A DNA stretch of 64,000 nucleotides from Flavobacteriaceae bacterium. GTDB taxonomy: Bacteria > Bacteroidota > Bacteroidia > Flavobacteriales > Flavobacteriaceae. The DNA lies in NCBI GenBank assembly GCA_028279515.1, contig JANQNQ010000004.1:248001-312000 (forward strand), given 5' to 3'. Each line of letters starts with the position of its first letter. Position 1 is the first letter of the stretch. Below the pieces are notes generated by a model. It was not told the DNA's origin. It saw only the letters and a list, made by a program, of their open reading frames with translations, and did not search any database. The position numbers and the translations under genes were made by a program. This document shows positions 25,316 to 33,559 of the stretch, in pieces.

Positions 25316-27408
25316 AAACACTAGTACACATCTTAGCCATTTTCCTTTTTATGGGGAATGCTTACGCACAGCAAAAAACAATATCAGGTATTGTATCAGA
25401 CGAAAACGGACAGCCACTTCCGGGAGCAACAGTGCTTGTCAAAGGAACAACCACAGGCACGCAAACTGACTTCGATGGAAAGTATAGCATCCATGCAAAA
25501 GTAGGGGACACGCTAACATTTGCTTATGTGGGTTATGCCTCGCAAGAAGTCAAGATAAAAAGTGCTGTAACCATTAATGTATCGTTGCAACCCAGCGCTG
25601 AGTTAGAAGAAGTAGTAGTTACTGCTTACAGTGAGGTTACAAGGCGTAGCAATGTAACACACATTCCTAGTCGTGTTTCTGCTGAATCGATTAAAAAAAG
25701 AGAAACAAAAGCACGTCATGATAAAATTGCAGGAGTTCTTCAGGGGAAAGCAGACGGTGTCCAGATAAATGGCGCTAATGGAAACATTAGAATTCGAGGT
25801 TATTCGTCAATTAAAACAGATAAACAACCCCTATACATTGTAGACGGTATGCCAATTCGATCAGTAAATAACGGACTGATCGAGAAGATCGACCCAAAGG
25901 ACATCGATAAACTCACTGTATACAAAGGCAATAAAGCCACAGCACTATTTGGCAGCTCGGCAAGAAATGGTTGTATAGTGATCACCACAAAAGCAGGCAA
26001 CTATCGCGTTGAAAATGATGAGGCCTATGCCCAGATCAATGAGAACAAATTTGAGCGTGTAAGCCTATCACCATTATCAACCTTCTCGATAGATGTTGAT
26101 AAAGCTTCATACAGCAACGTTCGCCGTATGCTTAATAACGGTCAAAAAGTACCATTCAATGCGGTAAAGATTGAAGAGATGGTCAATTACTTTGATTATG
26201 AATATCCGCAACCAACCGATGAGCATCCTTTTTCGATCAATACAGAGGTGGCGCAAACACCATGGAATAAAGACACCAAGTTGGTGCGCATCGGATTGCA
26301 AGGAAAGGTCTATGAGAATGATGAGATCCCTGCATCTAACTTGGTATTCTTGCTTGATGTTTCAGGGTCGATGGGCTCTCCGAATAAACTGCCGTTACTT
26401 AAATCCGCTTTTAAATTGTTGGTTTCTCAGCTACGTGAAAAAGACAAAGTATCGATTGTAGTGTATGCTGGTGCTGCAGGAGTGGTTCTAGAACCTACTT
26501 CGGGGGATCAAAAAGAGAGGATTTTAGATGCACTAGACAACCTAGAAGCTGGTGGGTCTACGGCAGGCGGAGCAGGCATTCAGTTAGCCTACAAATTGGC
26601 CCAAAAGCACTTTTCCAAAAAAGGCAATAACAGAGTCATTCTAGCGACTGATGGTGACTTTAACGTAGGAGCATCAAGTGACAAAGACATGGAGAAACTG
26701 ATTGAAGAAAAAAGAGAAAGCGGTGTCTTTTTATCGGTACTTGGTTTTGGCTACGGAAACTATAAAGATTCAAAACTAGAAACCTTGGCAGACAAAGGAA
26801 ACGGTAATCATTCCTATATCGACAATATGCAAGAAGCCCAAAAGGTCTTTGGAAAAGAATTTGGAGGAACGCTATACACCATCGCTAAGGACGTAAAGAT
26901 TCAAGTAGAGTTCAACCCCTCAAAAGTACAGGCATATCGCTTAATAGGCTATGAGAATCGCTTGTTAGAGGATGAAGACTTTATTGACGATACAAAAGAT
27001 GCGGGTGAGTTGGGCGCGGGACACACAGTCACGGCACTATACGAAGTAATTCCTGTAGGTGTAAAGAGTGAATACTTACGAGAAGTAGACGGTTTAAAAT
27101 ATACCAAGCAGGAGAGCAAAGAAGCGTATTCAAAAGAATTGCTTACAGTCAAGTTTCGATACAAGAAGCCAGACGGCGACAAGAGCATTGAAATGCAACA
27201 AGTTGTACAGGATGTGGTAAGCAAAACGATGTCAAGTGACTTTAAGTTTGCTTCTTCCGTAGCACTTTTCGGAATGCAATTGAGAAAGTCGCAATTCTAT
27301 AACAAAGTGGGGGTGCAAGAGGTCATCGGTCTAGCCAATGCAGGAAGAGGAACGGATAAGGACGGTTATAGAGCAGAATTCATAAGGTTGGTTAAGTCTA
27401 CATTGTAA
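25312..27408 (+). CDS. Exported fusion: carboxypeptidase-regulatory domain, TonB plug and von Willebrand A domain
   Basis: 698 aa. Signal peptide (1-19, ...NAYAQ); CarboxypepD_reg-like Ig domain (about 22-95: GIVSDENGQPLPGATVLVKG, then SLQPSAELEEVVVTAY); plug-like domain (about 110-225: LQGKADGVQING, IRIRGYSS, LYIVDGMPI, GSSARNGCIVITTKAG). Instead of a barrel there follows a YfbK-type N-terminal region (SIDVDKASYSNVRRMLN) and a vWA domain from about residue 340, with the intact MIDAS motif DVSGSMG and the conserved ATDGDFN. The C-terminus matches the YfbK/DUF3520-type tail. The plug and regulatory domain are borrowed from SusC receptors; the vWA part normally binds protein ligands through a metal ion. 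Role unknown. Confidence 0.88.
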   Translation: MKTLVHILAIFLFMGNAYAQQKTISGIVSDENGQPLPGATVLVKGTTTGTQTDFDGKYSIHAKVGDTLTFAYVGYASQEVKIKSAVTINVSLQPSAELEEVVVTAYSEVTRRSNVTHIPSRVSAESIKKRETKARHDKIAGVLQGKADGVQINGANGNIRIRGYSSIKTDKQPLYIVDGMPIRSVNNGLIEKIDPKDIDKLTVYKGNKATALFGSSARNGCIVITTKAGNYRVENDEAYAQINENKFERVSLSPLSTFSIDVDKASYSNVRRMLNNGQKVPFNAVKIEEMVNYFDYEYPQPTDEHPFSINTEVAQTPWNKDTKLVRIGLQGKVYENDEIPASNLVFLLDVSGSMGSPNKLPLLKSAFKLLVSQLREKDKVSIVVYAGAAGVVLEPTSGDQKERILDALDNLEAGGSTAGGAGIQLAYKLAQKHFSKKGNNRVILATDGDFNVGASSDKDMEKLIEEKRESGVFLSVLGFGYGNYKDSKLETLADKGNGNHSYIDNMQEAQKVFGKEFGGTLYTIAKDVKIQVEFNPSKVQAYRLIGYENRLLEDEDFIDDTKDAGELGAGHTVTALYEVIPVGVKSEYLREVDGLKYTKQESKEAYSKELLTVKFRYKKPDGDKSIEMQQVVQDVVSKTMSSDFKFASSVALFGMQLRKSQFYNKVGVQEVIGLANAGRGTDKDGYRAEFIRLVKSTL

Positions 27409-27446
27409 GGTAGGGTTGATTTGGTTGGTGACCTCTTTTTAGAGGA

Positions 27447-27480
27447 AGGGAGAGCGTTTTGGCGCTCTCCCTTTATTTTT
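27447..27480 (+). terminator. Rho-independent terminator of the plug-vWA operon
   Basis: AGGGAGAGCG (27447-27456) pairs with CGCTCTCCCT (27463-27472) around a TTTTGG loop and is followed by a T-rich run. The convergent DoxX gene ends inside the T tract. Confidence 0.85.
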
Positions 27481-27901
27481 ATTGTTGCATCTTAAAGTAG
27501 TAGTCCGCCGAATGTTTTCCGGATCCATAGATGGTAAAGAAAATACACAGCAACAGAATGACCAACGAAACGATCAAATTAGATTGATTCATGTCACCTA
27601 CAAAATTAATGGCCACCGCACCGATCAGGATAGGTATTTGCGACACGGTACTCCATCGGGTCAAGAGCCCAAAAGCGATTAAAATACCCCCAACCATATG
27701 GGCAGGTGCCACGTAATGAACCGCCATTAGAGACCCGGCCAAACCTTCAAGCGGCTTCACCATTTCAATCAGTTGTTCGGTGTTGGTGATAAAATAGATT
27801 CCTTTTATAAATAAGAACACACCCAATGCGATGCGTAAAAGATCTAACGGATAATAGGAATGAGCATTGGCCCATTTATTCAATGATTTAACAATTCCCA
27901 T
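27479..27901 (-). CDS. DoxX-family membrane protein
   Basis: 140 aa with four hydrophobic segments (about 19-36, 60-80, 87-103 and 108-127). LLRIALGVFLFIKGIYFI at the start and HMVGGILIAFGLLTRWS in the middle match the DoxX/SURF4 pattern. The family is linked to quinol oxidation and redox or stress tolerance in some organisms; a precise role cannot be given. Single gene, convergent with the plug-vWA gene. Confidence 0.8.
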   Translation of the reverse strand: MGIVKSLNKWANAHSYYPLDLLRIALGVFLFIKGIYFITNTEQLIEMVKPLEGLAGSLMAVHYVAPAHMVGGILIAFGLLTRWSTVSQIPILIGAVAINFVGDMNQSNLIVSLVILLLCIFFTIYGSGKHSADYYFKMQQ

Positions 27902-28034
27902 GACGTATTGTGTTTAAGGTTGTTTACAGTAAGATACTGATTTTTAAGGAAATAAGGAAATTTTGATTTTTCGATTTACATAATGGAATTTTTATTCCGT
28001 ACTTTATATTCCTAAAATAACCAACAACTTCAAC

Positions 28035-29363
28035 ATGAAAAAAATAGGGCTATTGATGCTACTTTGCATCACTCAATTTGTGTCTGCTCAACAAATTCTT
28101 CCTCAAAAAGAACGGGCTCGAGTCGTCGATGAGATCTTGGCAGAACGCTTTAATACGCTACTTCCCAAATTGATGGATCGTTCGGGTATTGACATGTGGA
28201 TCCTGATCTCGCGCGAATACAATGAAGATCCCGTATTAAAGACCATGCTTCCGGCTACTTGGTTAAACGCTCGCAGAAGAACGATTTTAGTGTTTTACCG
28301 AGATGCAAAGAAAAATACCATCGAAAAGTTAGCCATTGCTCGATACGATATCGGTAAGAATATCAAGTCGGTTTGGAACAAAGAAGAACAGCCGGATCAA
28401 TGGAAGGCACTTACTGATCTCATAGCAGAAAAGAATCCGTCAAAAATAGGACTTAACTATTCAGACAATTTCGGAATTGTAGATGGCATCGTAAAGACAG
28501 ACTACGAAGCTTTTATGAATGCACTTCCTAAAAAAATGCATAAAAAGGTGGTTTCTGCGGAAAAATTAGCGATTGGTTGGATAGAGACCAGAACCCCAAG
28601 AGAAATGGTGATATACAACCAGCTGGTCGATATTACCCATCAAGTTATTGCGGAAGCCTTTTCAGAAAAAGTGATTACACCAGGCGTTACTACGACTGAA
28701 GAAGTCGTTTGGTGGATGCGCGACAAAATAACCCAACTAGGACTTGTTACATGGTTTCACCCCACAGTTGACGTGCAGCGAAATGCCAATAGTGACCTGT
28801 ATGCTTTTGACAACAAACCAAAGCTTGATGTGATTCAACCAGGAGACTTACTGCATTGTGATGTCGGAATCACCTATTTACGATTGAATACCGACTGCCA
28901 AGAATTGGCTTATGTACTAAAGCCTAGAGAATCGGGGCCACCATCGTTTTTGGTCGAAGCGCTAAAAGAAGGAAACCGTCTGCAGGATATTCTTACTGAT
29001 AACTTCAAAACGGGACGCTCAGGTAACCAAATATTATCTAACGCACTCTCTCAGGCAAAAGCAGAAGGACTTAAACCACAGATCTATACACATCCTTTAG
29101 GGTTATACGGACATTCTTCTGGCCCAACAATTGGCATGTGGGATGCGCAACAAGGCGTTCCTGGAAATGGTGACTATCCACTATATCCAAACACGGTCTA
29201 TGCCATTGAACTGAATACAAAAGTCTTCATCAAACCTTGGGACAAAGAGATCAGAGTGATGTTAGAAGAAGCGGGTTTCTATGGTGAAGATGGGTTTCGT
29301 TATGTAAACAGAAGACAAACAAAACTCTTGACAGTTCCTAGAACAAAAGGACATTTGGATTAA
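28035..29363 (+). CDS. Exported M24-family metallopeptidase (Xaa-Pro dipeptidase-like)
   Basis: 442 aa with a signal peptide (1-18, ...TQFVSAQ). An N-terminal creatinase-like domain (MDRSGIDMWILISREYNEDP) is followed by the pita-bread catalytic domain. Metal ligands are visible as the two Asp in HCDVGITYLRLNTDCQ, the His in HPLGLYGHSSGP, the Glu in YAIELNT and probably the Glu in VMLEEAGF. Relatives cleave X-Pro bonds or, in some cases, act on other small molecules. The signal peptide places it in the periplasm, fitting peptide scavenging. Single gene. Confidence 0.87.
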   Translation: MKKIGLLMLLCITQFVSAQQILPQKERARVVDEILAERFNTLLPKLMDRSGIDMWILISREYNEDPVLKTMLPATWLNARRRTILVFYRDAKKNTIEKLAIARYDIGKNIKSVWNKEEQPDQWKALTDLIAEKNPSKIGLNYSDNFGIVDGIVKTDYEAFMNALPKKMHKKVVSAEKLAIGWIETRTPREMVIYNQLVDITHQVIAEAFSEKVITPGVTTTEEVVWWMRDKITQLGLVTWFHPTVDVQRNANSDLYAFDNKPKLDVIQPGDLLHCDVGITYLRLNTDCQELAYVLKPRESGPPSFLVEALKEGNRLQDILTDNFKTGRSGNQILSNALSQAKAEGLKPQIYTHPLGLYGHSSGPTIGMWDAQQGVPGNGDYPLYPNTVYAIELNTKVFIKPWDKEIRVMLEEAGFYGEDGFRYVNRRQTKLLTVPRTKGHLD

Positions 29364-29465
29364 TTGTGGTGCTTATTTGGTTGACAATCATTTTGTTAAA
29401 AGGAAGTTATAAACACGAAATTTCGGTCAAAATTCCCTAAATTATAGGGTTGGTAATCTTTAAAA

Positions 29466-31163
29466 ATGTGGTTTATGAGAACGTTACTTTTCGCTTTTTT
29501 GACATTGTTATTTGTACAAGGATACGGTCAGCAGACCCTTGAAGGTATTGTAGTAGGAAAGGATGGAACCCTACAAAATGCTCATGTGCAGAACATCACG
29601 AATAAGAAAACGGTAGTGACCGATGATACGGGAACTTTTTCGTTAGAAGCTACCATTAACGATAAGATCCGCGTCTCGCATGAAGGAAAAAAGGATTTCA
29701 TTTTCATTGTGAAACAGCAGTCTAAACCAATAAAGATCATGCTGTCTGATGACCAGGTTGCTCTAGATGAGGTATTGATCAATGAGGCAAAAGGAGAGAA
29801 GCAGGCTAGAAAAAAAGATGAAGACAAACGCATTCTAAGTGCATTCGGATACCGAAAGATTTCAGGAATTACCCCAAGCGATGTGCTTACTTCAAAAGAG
29901 ATCGAGAGGTTTCCTCCTAACTTATTTTCATTACTGCGGAGTATGCCAGGACTTCGTGTGATAGGGTATGGCGGAAGCGCTGTCGTAGTTTTGAGAAGAC
30001 CAACACCGTTTGGAGCGCTCAGAAATACGACCATTCCAATTTCATGGGATATTGATGGGATGGTGACACAAGAGATTCCGACATGGTTAGATGTACAATT
30101 GATCGACAGGATCGTCTTATTAAAAAGTCCAAGCCAAACCAATCCGTATGGTACGGTAGGAGCCTCGGGAGTTTTGGTCATTAACACTACGAATGTGGTA
30201 TATGCAAGAGAACGTAGCCGTTTACAAAAAGAGAACGAAGCCAGAAAATACAAAGAGCAAACGGTAACCAGAGGTTCTGTCAATGCAAGTGCACCTCGAT
30301 ACATTCAGCTCTTACAAGAGCATGCTAATGACGAAGAAAGCGCTTATGCTGTATATGAAGAACAAAAGAAGTTTTATAGTGGCTTAGTGGATTTCTACGT
30401 TTATAATTTTGAATTTTTCAGAACGCACTTTGATCAAAGCAAGAAAGCACTGCCCATTTTGATGGCGATTGAAGAGTCGTTTCCTGAAGATATTGAAGCG
30501 TTGCGCGTATTGGCGTATAAATTAGACGAATACCACTTGTTTGAACACTCTAGAATGGTCTACAGAAAGATTGCAAAACAAACTCCAGACATTCAGAGCA
30601 TTCGGGATTTGGCAAACGTTGAAGCCAACATTGGCAAATACCGCCTTTCTGAAAACATATATAACGGACTCATCTATGAGATTCACGATGTAGCTGAAAA
30701 TGATGGGATAAAAGACCTATTGAAATACGAACGTAATTGGTCTTCTAAGCGATCGGGAGAAACAGCCAGAAAGCAGGTTTTGAGATATGAAGAGGGAGAC
30801 GATAACGATGTCGAGATCATTTTTGAGTGGAATAATCAAAATGCACAGTTTGAGCTCCAATTTATTGACCCAACTCGTTTGTATCACTCTTGGTATCATA
30901 CCAGTACCAAAGCGGCTGAAGAGCTAAACTACGAAGAGGTCTATGGATTTTCTTCTGAGCGCTTCTCGATTCAAGACCTAAACGGCCCTTGGAAAGTAAA
31001 TCTGAAGTATTTAGGGAATGAAACAGCGTTTCCGACCTATTTGAAGCTGACGGTAAGAAATCACAAGACAGAAGAAGAAAAAATCAAAGTATACCGACTT
31101 TCAGCAAAAGGCATCAATCAGACAATTGCTCAAATCAACCTAGGACAGTCGAGCTTATTCTAA
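29466..31163 (+). CDS. Exported protein with carboxypeptidase-regulatory, TonB-plug and TPR-like regions, no barrel
   Basis: 565 aa; a start at 29475 (MRTLLFAF) is equally possible. Signal peptide ends ...GYGQ. Residues about 22-90 form a CarboxypepD_reg-like Ig domain; about 115-245 a plug-like domain (LRSMPGLRV, AVVVLRRP, WDIDGMV, GTVGASGVLVINTT). Then helical TPR-like repeats (ALPILMAIEESFPEDIEALRVLAYK) and a C-terminal beta-sandwich resembling DUF2135-type tails (VEIIFEWNNQNAQFELQFIDP). DUF2135-like tails also occur in vWA/VIT proteins, linking it to the fusion at 25312. Probably a periplasmic or outer-membrane partner rather than a transporter. Function unknown. Confidence 0.75.
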   Translation: MWFMRTLLFAFLTLLFVQGYGQQTLEGIVVGKDGTLQNAHVQNITNKKTVVTDDTGTFSLEATINDKIRVSHEGKKDFIFIVKQQSKPIKIMLSDDQVALDEVLINEAKGEKQARKKDEDKRILSAFGYRKISGITPSDVLTSKEIERFPPNLFSLLRSMPGLRVIGYGGSAVVVLRRPTPFGALRNTTIPISWDIDGMVTQEIPTWLDVQLIDRIVLLKSPSQTNPYGTVGASGVLVINTTNVVYARERSRLQKENEARKYKEQTVTRGSVNASAPRYIQLLQEHANDEESAYAVYEEQKKFYSGLVDFYVYNFEFFRTHFDQSKKALPILMAIEESFPEDIEALRVLAYKLDEYHLFEHSRMVYRKIAKQTPDIQSIRDLANVEANIGKYRLSENIYNGLIYEIHDVAENDGIKDLLKYERNWSSKRSGETARKQVLRYEEGDDNDVEIIFEWNNQNAQFELQFIDPTRLYHSWYHTSTKAAEELNYEEVYGFSSERFSIQDLNGPWKVNLKYLGNETAFPTYLKLTVRNHKTEEEKIKVYRLSAKGINQTIAQINLGQSSLF

Positions 31164-31310
31164 GCTCATGGAGTAATGAGTTAATGAGATAATGAATTAA
31201 TGTGAAAGATAGAGGTACTGGGTTTTAGGTGTTGGGTGTTGTAGGGCAGGTCGATTTCAAATCTTGGAAAGTTTTTCGATTATCGAGTTACACGAATCAA
31301 AGAATAAGCA

Positions 31311-31434
31311 ATAATTCAACATTCAAAATCCAACATTTAGAATTATTTGAAATCTCATATCTCAGTACTTAATACTTTGTACTAACAACTAACAACTAAC
31401 AACTAAGAACTAACAACTAAATAACCAACAACTA
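31311..31434 (-). repeat. Repeat island 1, fused to the stop codon of the carboxyltransferase gene
   Basis: On the minus strand it reads from the TAG stop (31434-31432) into TTGTTGGTTATTTAG and several GTTGTTA/GTTCTTA units, then a TACAAAGTATTAAGTAC block, a GAGATATGAGAT block and a GTTGGATTTTGAATGTTGAA block. The same blocks in the same order occur in five other islands. The remainder of the gap from 31164 contains AT-rich sequence with no recognisable gene. Confidence 0.7.
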
Positions 31435-33075
31435 CGTTTGAATCACCCCCAAATTAAAAGGCTTCTCAATAGGAGCGTGGTTAGCAGCTTCGATACCCAT
31501 GCTGATCCATGTACGTGTATCTCTAGGGTCGATAATGGCGTCTGTCCATAATCGCGCAGCAGCATAATACGGAGACACTTGCTCGTCATATCGCGACTTG
31601 ATCTTATCGAACAATTCTTTTTCTTGTACTTCCGTTATTTTCTCACCCGCCTTTTTCAACGAAGCTGTTTCAATCTGAAGTAACACTTTTGCAGCCTGAG
31701 CGCCTCCCATTACCGCGAGTTCTGCACTTGGCCAAGCACAAATAAGCCTTGGGTCATATGCTTTTCCGCACATAGCGTAATTACCGGCACCATAAGAGTT
31801 TCCGATGACAACGGTAAATTTAGGCACCACCGAGTTACTCACAGCGTTTACCATTTTTGCACCGTCCTTGATAATGCCACCGTGTTCCGATTTGCTTCCG
31901 ACCATAAAACCAGTCACATCTTGCAGAAACACCAGCGGAATCTTCTTTTGGTTACAGTTGGCAATAAAACGAGTAGCCTTATCGGCAGAGTCACTGTAGA
32001 TTACTCCGCCAAACTGCATCTCGCTAGGTTTGGTCTTCGATTTGGCACTCTTGACGATCTTACGCTGATTGGCGACAATACCAACCGCCCAGCCATCAAT
32101 ACGGGCATAACCAGTGATCAACGTTTGTCCGTAACCCGCTTTGTATTCATCAAACTCCGAATTGTCAACCAGACGCTTGATGATTTCCATCATATCGTAT
32201 TGCTCGTTTCGAGCCTTCGGAAGTATACCGAAGAGTTCCTCTTGGTCTTCTTTAGGCTTTGCCGCCTTCACTCTATTATAGCCCGCCTTGTCAAAATCTC
32301 CGATCTTACCCATGACACGCTTAATGCGATCTAATGCATCTTTATCATCCTTTGCCTTATAGTCGGTAACGCCGCTTACTTCGCAATGGGTTGTAGCACC
32401 TCCAAGGGTTTCATTGTCAATATCTTCACCAATGGCAGCCTTTACCAAATAGCTTCCCGCTAAGAAAATACTTCCTGTTTTATCAACTATTAGGGCTTCA
32501 TCGCTCATGATAGGTAAATAAGCGCCACCAGCAACACAACTACCCATAACGGCGGCAATTTGTGTGATACCCATACTACTCATCACGGCATTATTTCTAA
32601 AAATGCGTCCGAAGTGTTCTTTATCTGGGAAGATCTCATCCTGCATAGGAAGATACACACCCGCACTATCCACCAAGTAGATAATCGGAAGTTTATTCTC
32701 TATTGAAATCTCTTGAGCGCGAAGATTCTTCTTTCCTGTAATAGGAAACCAAGCACCCGCCTTAACAGTGGCATCATTGGCCACAACGATGCATTGCTTT
32801 CCTTGTACGTAGCCGATCTTAACCACAACACCTCCAGACGGACAACCTCCGTGTTCCTTGTACATACCTTCTCCTGCAAAGCCACCAATTTCAATACAAG
32901 AAGCCTTGTCATCCAATAAATAATCAATACGCTCCCTAGCGGTCATTTTTCCCTTTGCATGCAGCTTATCAATACGCTTTTGTCCGCCACCTAGTTTTAC
33001 CTTTGCAAAACGGTGACGCAGGTCAGAAAGCAGTAATTTATTGTGGTCTTCGTTCTTGTTGAAGTTGATATCCAT
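31432..33075 (-). CDS. Acyl-CoA carboxylase carboxyltransferase (methylcrotonyl/propionyl-CoA type)
   Basis: 547 aa. Crotonase-fold biotin-dependent carboxyltransferase beta subunit: it moves CO2 from carboxybiotin to an acyl-CoA. The N-half has GKMTARERIDYLLD, YLVDSAGVYLPMQDEIFPDKEHFGRIF and CVAGGAYLP; the C-half has GYARIDGWAVGIVANQ, FLQDVTGFMVG, GNSYGAGNYAMCG and AWPSAELAVMGGAQAA. The DSAGVYLPMQDE...FPDKEHFGRIFRNNA pattern is characteristic of the 3-methylcrotonyl-CoA branch, suggesting leucine degradation. No biotin carboxylase subunit is adjacent. A likely single gene in the window. Confidence 0.9.
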   Translation of the reverse strand: MDINFNKNEDHNKLLLSDLRHRFAKVKLGGGQKRIDKLHAKGKMTARERIDYLLDDKASCIEIGGFAGEGMYKEHGGCPSGGVVVKIGYVQGKQCIVVANDATVKAGAWFPITGKKNLRAQEISIENKLPIIYLVDSAGVYLPMQDEIFPDKEHFGRIFRNNAVMSSMGITQIAAVMGSCVAGGAYLPIMSDEALIVDKTGSIFLAGSYLVKAAIGEDIDNETLGGATTHCEVSGVTDYKAKDDKDALDRIKRVMGKIGDFDKAGYNRVKAAKPKEDQEELFGILPKARNEQYDMMEIIKRLVDNSEFDEYKAGYGQTLITGYARIDGWAVGIVANQRKIVKSAKSKTKPSEMQFGGVIYSDSADKATRFIANCNQKKIPLVFLQDVTGFMVGSKSEHGGIIKDGAKMVNAVSNSVVPKFTVVIGNSYGAGNYAMCGKAYDPRLICAWPSAELAVMGGAQAAKVLLQIETASLKKAGEKITEVQEKELFDKIKSRYDEQVSPYYAAARLWTDAIIDPRDTRTWISMGIEAANHAPIEKPFNLGVIQT

Positions 33076-33238
33076 GAATGTTGTTTTGAGTAATGCTGAA
33101 TAACGCCAAATCCTGAATTGATTTTGACGGAACGAATTTACAAAACTTAGTAGATACGACGAAGTATTTTTGATTTTATAAACGGCTTGTAATTCAAAGA
33201 TTTGATACGTTTAGCAATACCTTAACTACATATTTTTC

Positions 33239-33267
33239 TTGCAAATAACTTTAATTGTCGATATTTG
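33239..33267 (+). promoter_or_regulatory. Promoter of the small membrane protein-ettA pair
   Basis: TTG (33239-33241), 18-nt spacer, then GATATTTG (33260-33267; 7 of 8 to TAnnTTTG). The start would be near 33273, giving a leader of about 70 nt before the ATG at 33345. Confidence 0.45.
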
Positions 33268-33344
33268 CAGGTACAACTAAACAAACCATCAACAAACATA
33301 TTCTTCCAGAATGTGACTGTGATTGATGCGAGAAATTAGCGTTT

Positions 33345-33527
33345 ATGGGAATGAATAAGAACACAGTGCTCGCTTGGGCTACGTTTATTATGATTATTAT
33401 GGGGCTACTATTAATCGGCCTCGGAATTTATAGATACGCCGATGTAGCCGGATGGGGATTCGGAGCCATTGGATTGGGCTTCTTTGCGATCGCTTGGGTC
33501 TTTAACGCCTTGAAAGGCCGCGTATAA
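33345..33527 (+). CDS. Small two-helix membrane protein (CAL67264 family)
   Basis: 60 aa with two transmembrane segments (about 9-28 and 36-54) and an AGWGFGAIGLGFFAIAWVFNA signature that I recognise from the flavobacterial CAL67264 membrane protein family. Function unknown. It precedes ettA by 32 nt on the same strand and is probably co-transcribed. Confidence 0.8.
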   Translation: MGMNKNTVLAWATFIMIIMGLLLIGLGIYRYADVAGWGFGAIGLGFFAIAWVFNALKGRV

Positions 33528-33559
33528 TTTATAACTAACCACCAAAAAATACACATACA

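Noticed and set aside
29582..30304. 240-codon frame antisense to the plug-TPR gene
   Set aside because: The sense frame has a signal peptide and domain structure; the antisense frame has none.
31380..31434. AACAACTAA tandem units as CRISPR or phase-variation tract
   Set aside because: Units are irregular 7-10-mers without spacers and lie outside coding sequence; they recur in five other islands as part of a composite repeat.
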